From contig DAOWDD010000025.1 of NCBI GenBank assembly GCA_030639215.1, positions 1 through 6,744 on the forward strand: a stretch of 6,744 nucleotides of DNA, in the 5' to 3' direction. Of this stretch, positions 5,678-6,744 are shown one piece after another (position 1 is the stretch's first letter; the number at the start of each line of letters is the position of its first letter). The notes under the pieces were generated by a model that saw nothing but the letters and a program-made list of their open reading frames with translations, did no database searches and was not told the DNA's origin. This DNA comes from Dehalococcoidia bacterium (GTDB lineage Bacteria > Chloroflexota > Dehalococcoidia > Dehalococcoidales > UBA5760). Made by a program: the position numbers and the translations under genes.

Positions 5678-6744
5678 ATGGTAACCGGATCGGGCATTAC
5701 CAACCTGGAGGGGATGATAGACTTGCTGCCGGATGAGGAAAGGACCCTCTTCCGGCGGATATATGCGGTTAATGCTGATGTGGGCAGGCTGCGGGTCCCG
5801 CAGGGTATGCGGCCCTGGGTCAGGCAGCAGGTTGGCCCGGTAGAGGACGTTGCCAGCCAGCAGATTATCAGGGTAGCCAATCGGATAACCCTTGAGGAGA
5901 CGCTGTTTAACAAGCTGCGGAGCTCCCGCCCGGTTAGGTGTAGTGAAAGGAGCGGTCTGGACGCCCGGCTTGCTGCGGCCGCTAGCGGTGACCTGTTTCG
6001 TAAGCCGGAGGAAAGTACCCCGGAGGACCTCTTCGGGCGGGTAATCGGTAAGTACTGCATTACGGCTGCTAATGTCGCCAAGTATGACGGACTGCACAGT
6101 GTGATTATTTTTGATGAGTTTCACCCCCTTTGTTTTTCCCGGGAGCAGATTATTGATTATATTGATGTCGCCCGGCAGTGGGCGGAGCGGGCGCAGGCAG
6201 TAGAGCCCCGGGCGAAGTACTTCTTTTTCATCTGGAACTGTCTCTGGCGGGCCGGCGCCTCGATATATCATGGACATGCTCAGGTGATGCTGGCCAGGGA
6301 GAGACACTATGCTAAGATTGAGGCCTTAAGGCGGGCCGCTCTGGGCTACCGGCAGAGCTATGGCTCAGGCTACTTTGCTGACCTGTTTCGGGCCCACCAC
6401 TCGGTAGGATGTGCTGTGGAAAAGGAGGGGGTCAGGGTGCTTGCCCATCTGACCCCGTTCAAGGATAATGAGGTTGTCCTCATGGCAGGGGAGCTTGGTA
6501 CTTCTTTTAAGGAGAGGCTCTATGAGGTACTGGCCTGTTTCCGTGACCGGCTGGGTGTCGGCTCTTTTAATCTTAGCCTGGTAACCCCACCGCTGGCTGA
6601 GACTGAGGAGAGCTGGGAGGACTTCCCGGTAATGGCCCGGCTGGTCGACCGGGGCCGCCCTGATAGCCTGGCCTCGGACGTAGGGGGCATGGAAATCTAT
6701 GCCTCCAGCGTGGTCGCCAGTGACCCGTTTGAACTGGCCCGCCG
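5678..6744 (+). CDS. Divergent GalT/HIT-superfamily nucleotidyltransferase-like protein (3' end beyond window)
   Basis: The open frame runs 355 codons without a stop to the right edge. No annotation-grade name can be given, but the layout matches galactose-1-phosphate uridylyltransferase-like proteins. It has ETLFNKLRSSRP (74-85), like the FNPLRxxRP entry strand, then YDGLHSVIIFDEFHP (136-150), like the central GHEVII..xxH segment. Next comes RAGASIYHGHAQVML (191-205), which mirrors the GalT AGAS..HPHGQ active site. The nucleophile would be His200 in H198-G-H-A-Q202. A second half follows with SFNLSLVTPP (296-305), FPVMARL (316-322) and GGMEIYASSVVASDPFELA (336-354), resembling the second pseudo-repeat. 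The CxxC zinc pair of classical GalT is absent. The first 70 residues look like a separate N-terminal extension. It begins 25 bases after purH, so it is probably in the same transcript. A nucleotide substrate (uridylyl/adenylyl transfer or dinucleotide phosphorolysis) is inferred only; a role in galactose metabolism is not supported. Confidence 0.75.
   Translation, partial: MVTGSGITNLEGMIDLLPDEERTLFRRIYAVNADVGRLRVPQGMRPWVRQQVGPVEDVASQQIIRVANRITLEETLFNKLRSSRPVRCSERSGLDARLAAAASGDLFRKPEESTPEDLFGRVIGKYCITAANVAKYDGLHSVIIFDEFHPLCFSREQIIDYIDVARQWAERAQAVEPRAKYFFFIWNCLWRAGASIYHGHAQVMLARERHYAKIEALRRAALGYRQSYGSGYFADLFRAHHSVGCAVEKEGVRVLAHLTPFKDNEVVLMAGELGTSFKERLYEVLACFRDRLGVGSFNLSLVTPPLAETEESWEDFPVMARLVDRGRPDSLASDVGGMEIYASSVVASDPFELAR

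Noticed and set aside
5624..6307. Minus-strand open frame of 227 residues opposite the end of purH and the GalT-like gene
   Set aside because: The plus-strand frame has family motifs (FNKLRSSRP, HGHAQ) and a ribosome binding site; the antisense frame has neither and overlaps the purH end.

Overview
The window reads as an ordinary bacterial chromosome segment with two divergently transcribed gene groups and one unfamiliar gene at the end of a purine operon. Coding GC content is moderately high and Shine-Dalgarno sequences are strong, several close to AAGGAGG. Start codons include GTG (plsX) and TTG (purF). PurF is of the Bacillus type, with four cysteines for a [4Fe-4S] cluster. Together these suggest a thermophilic or anaerobic-type Gram-positive or Chloroflexota lineage. 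A Dehalococcoidia-like Chloroflexota genome would fit, but this is a low-confidence inference; the sequence alone does not settle the taxonomy.

Minus strand, positions 1-1219: a small unrecognised protein of 114 residues (875-1219) lies upstream of plsX. plsX encodes the acyl-phosphate-forming acyltransferase of phospholipid synthesis; its start is at 737 and its 3' end runs off the left edge of the window. The 137 bases between them hold GC-rich inverted repeats and a strong plsX ribosome binding site.

Intergenic hub, 1220-1507: two sigma-70-type promoters face away from each other. TTGACA-N18-GATAAT (minus strand) reads the small gene, and TTGACC-N18-TATAAT (plus strand) reads the purine operon. 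An inverted repeat, CAAAAG-N6-CTTTTG, fills most of the spacer of the minus-strand promoter and could be an operator.

Plus strand, 1508-6744: purF, purM and purH are followed after only 25 bases by an open frame that continues past the right edge. These enzymes supply PurF (first step from PRPP), PurM (AIR formation) and PurH (last two steps to IMP). The customary purN between purM and purH is absent. The last gene is a divergent member of the galactose-1-phosphate uridylyltransferase (GalT)/histidine-triad superfamily. It has an HGHAQ active-site-like motif and a recognisable second half, but lacks the classical zinc CxxC pair. Its place in a purine operon suggests a nucleotide substrate; it is the most interesting item here. 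I found no mobile element, CRISPR array, tRNA or rRNA.
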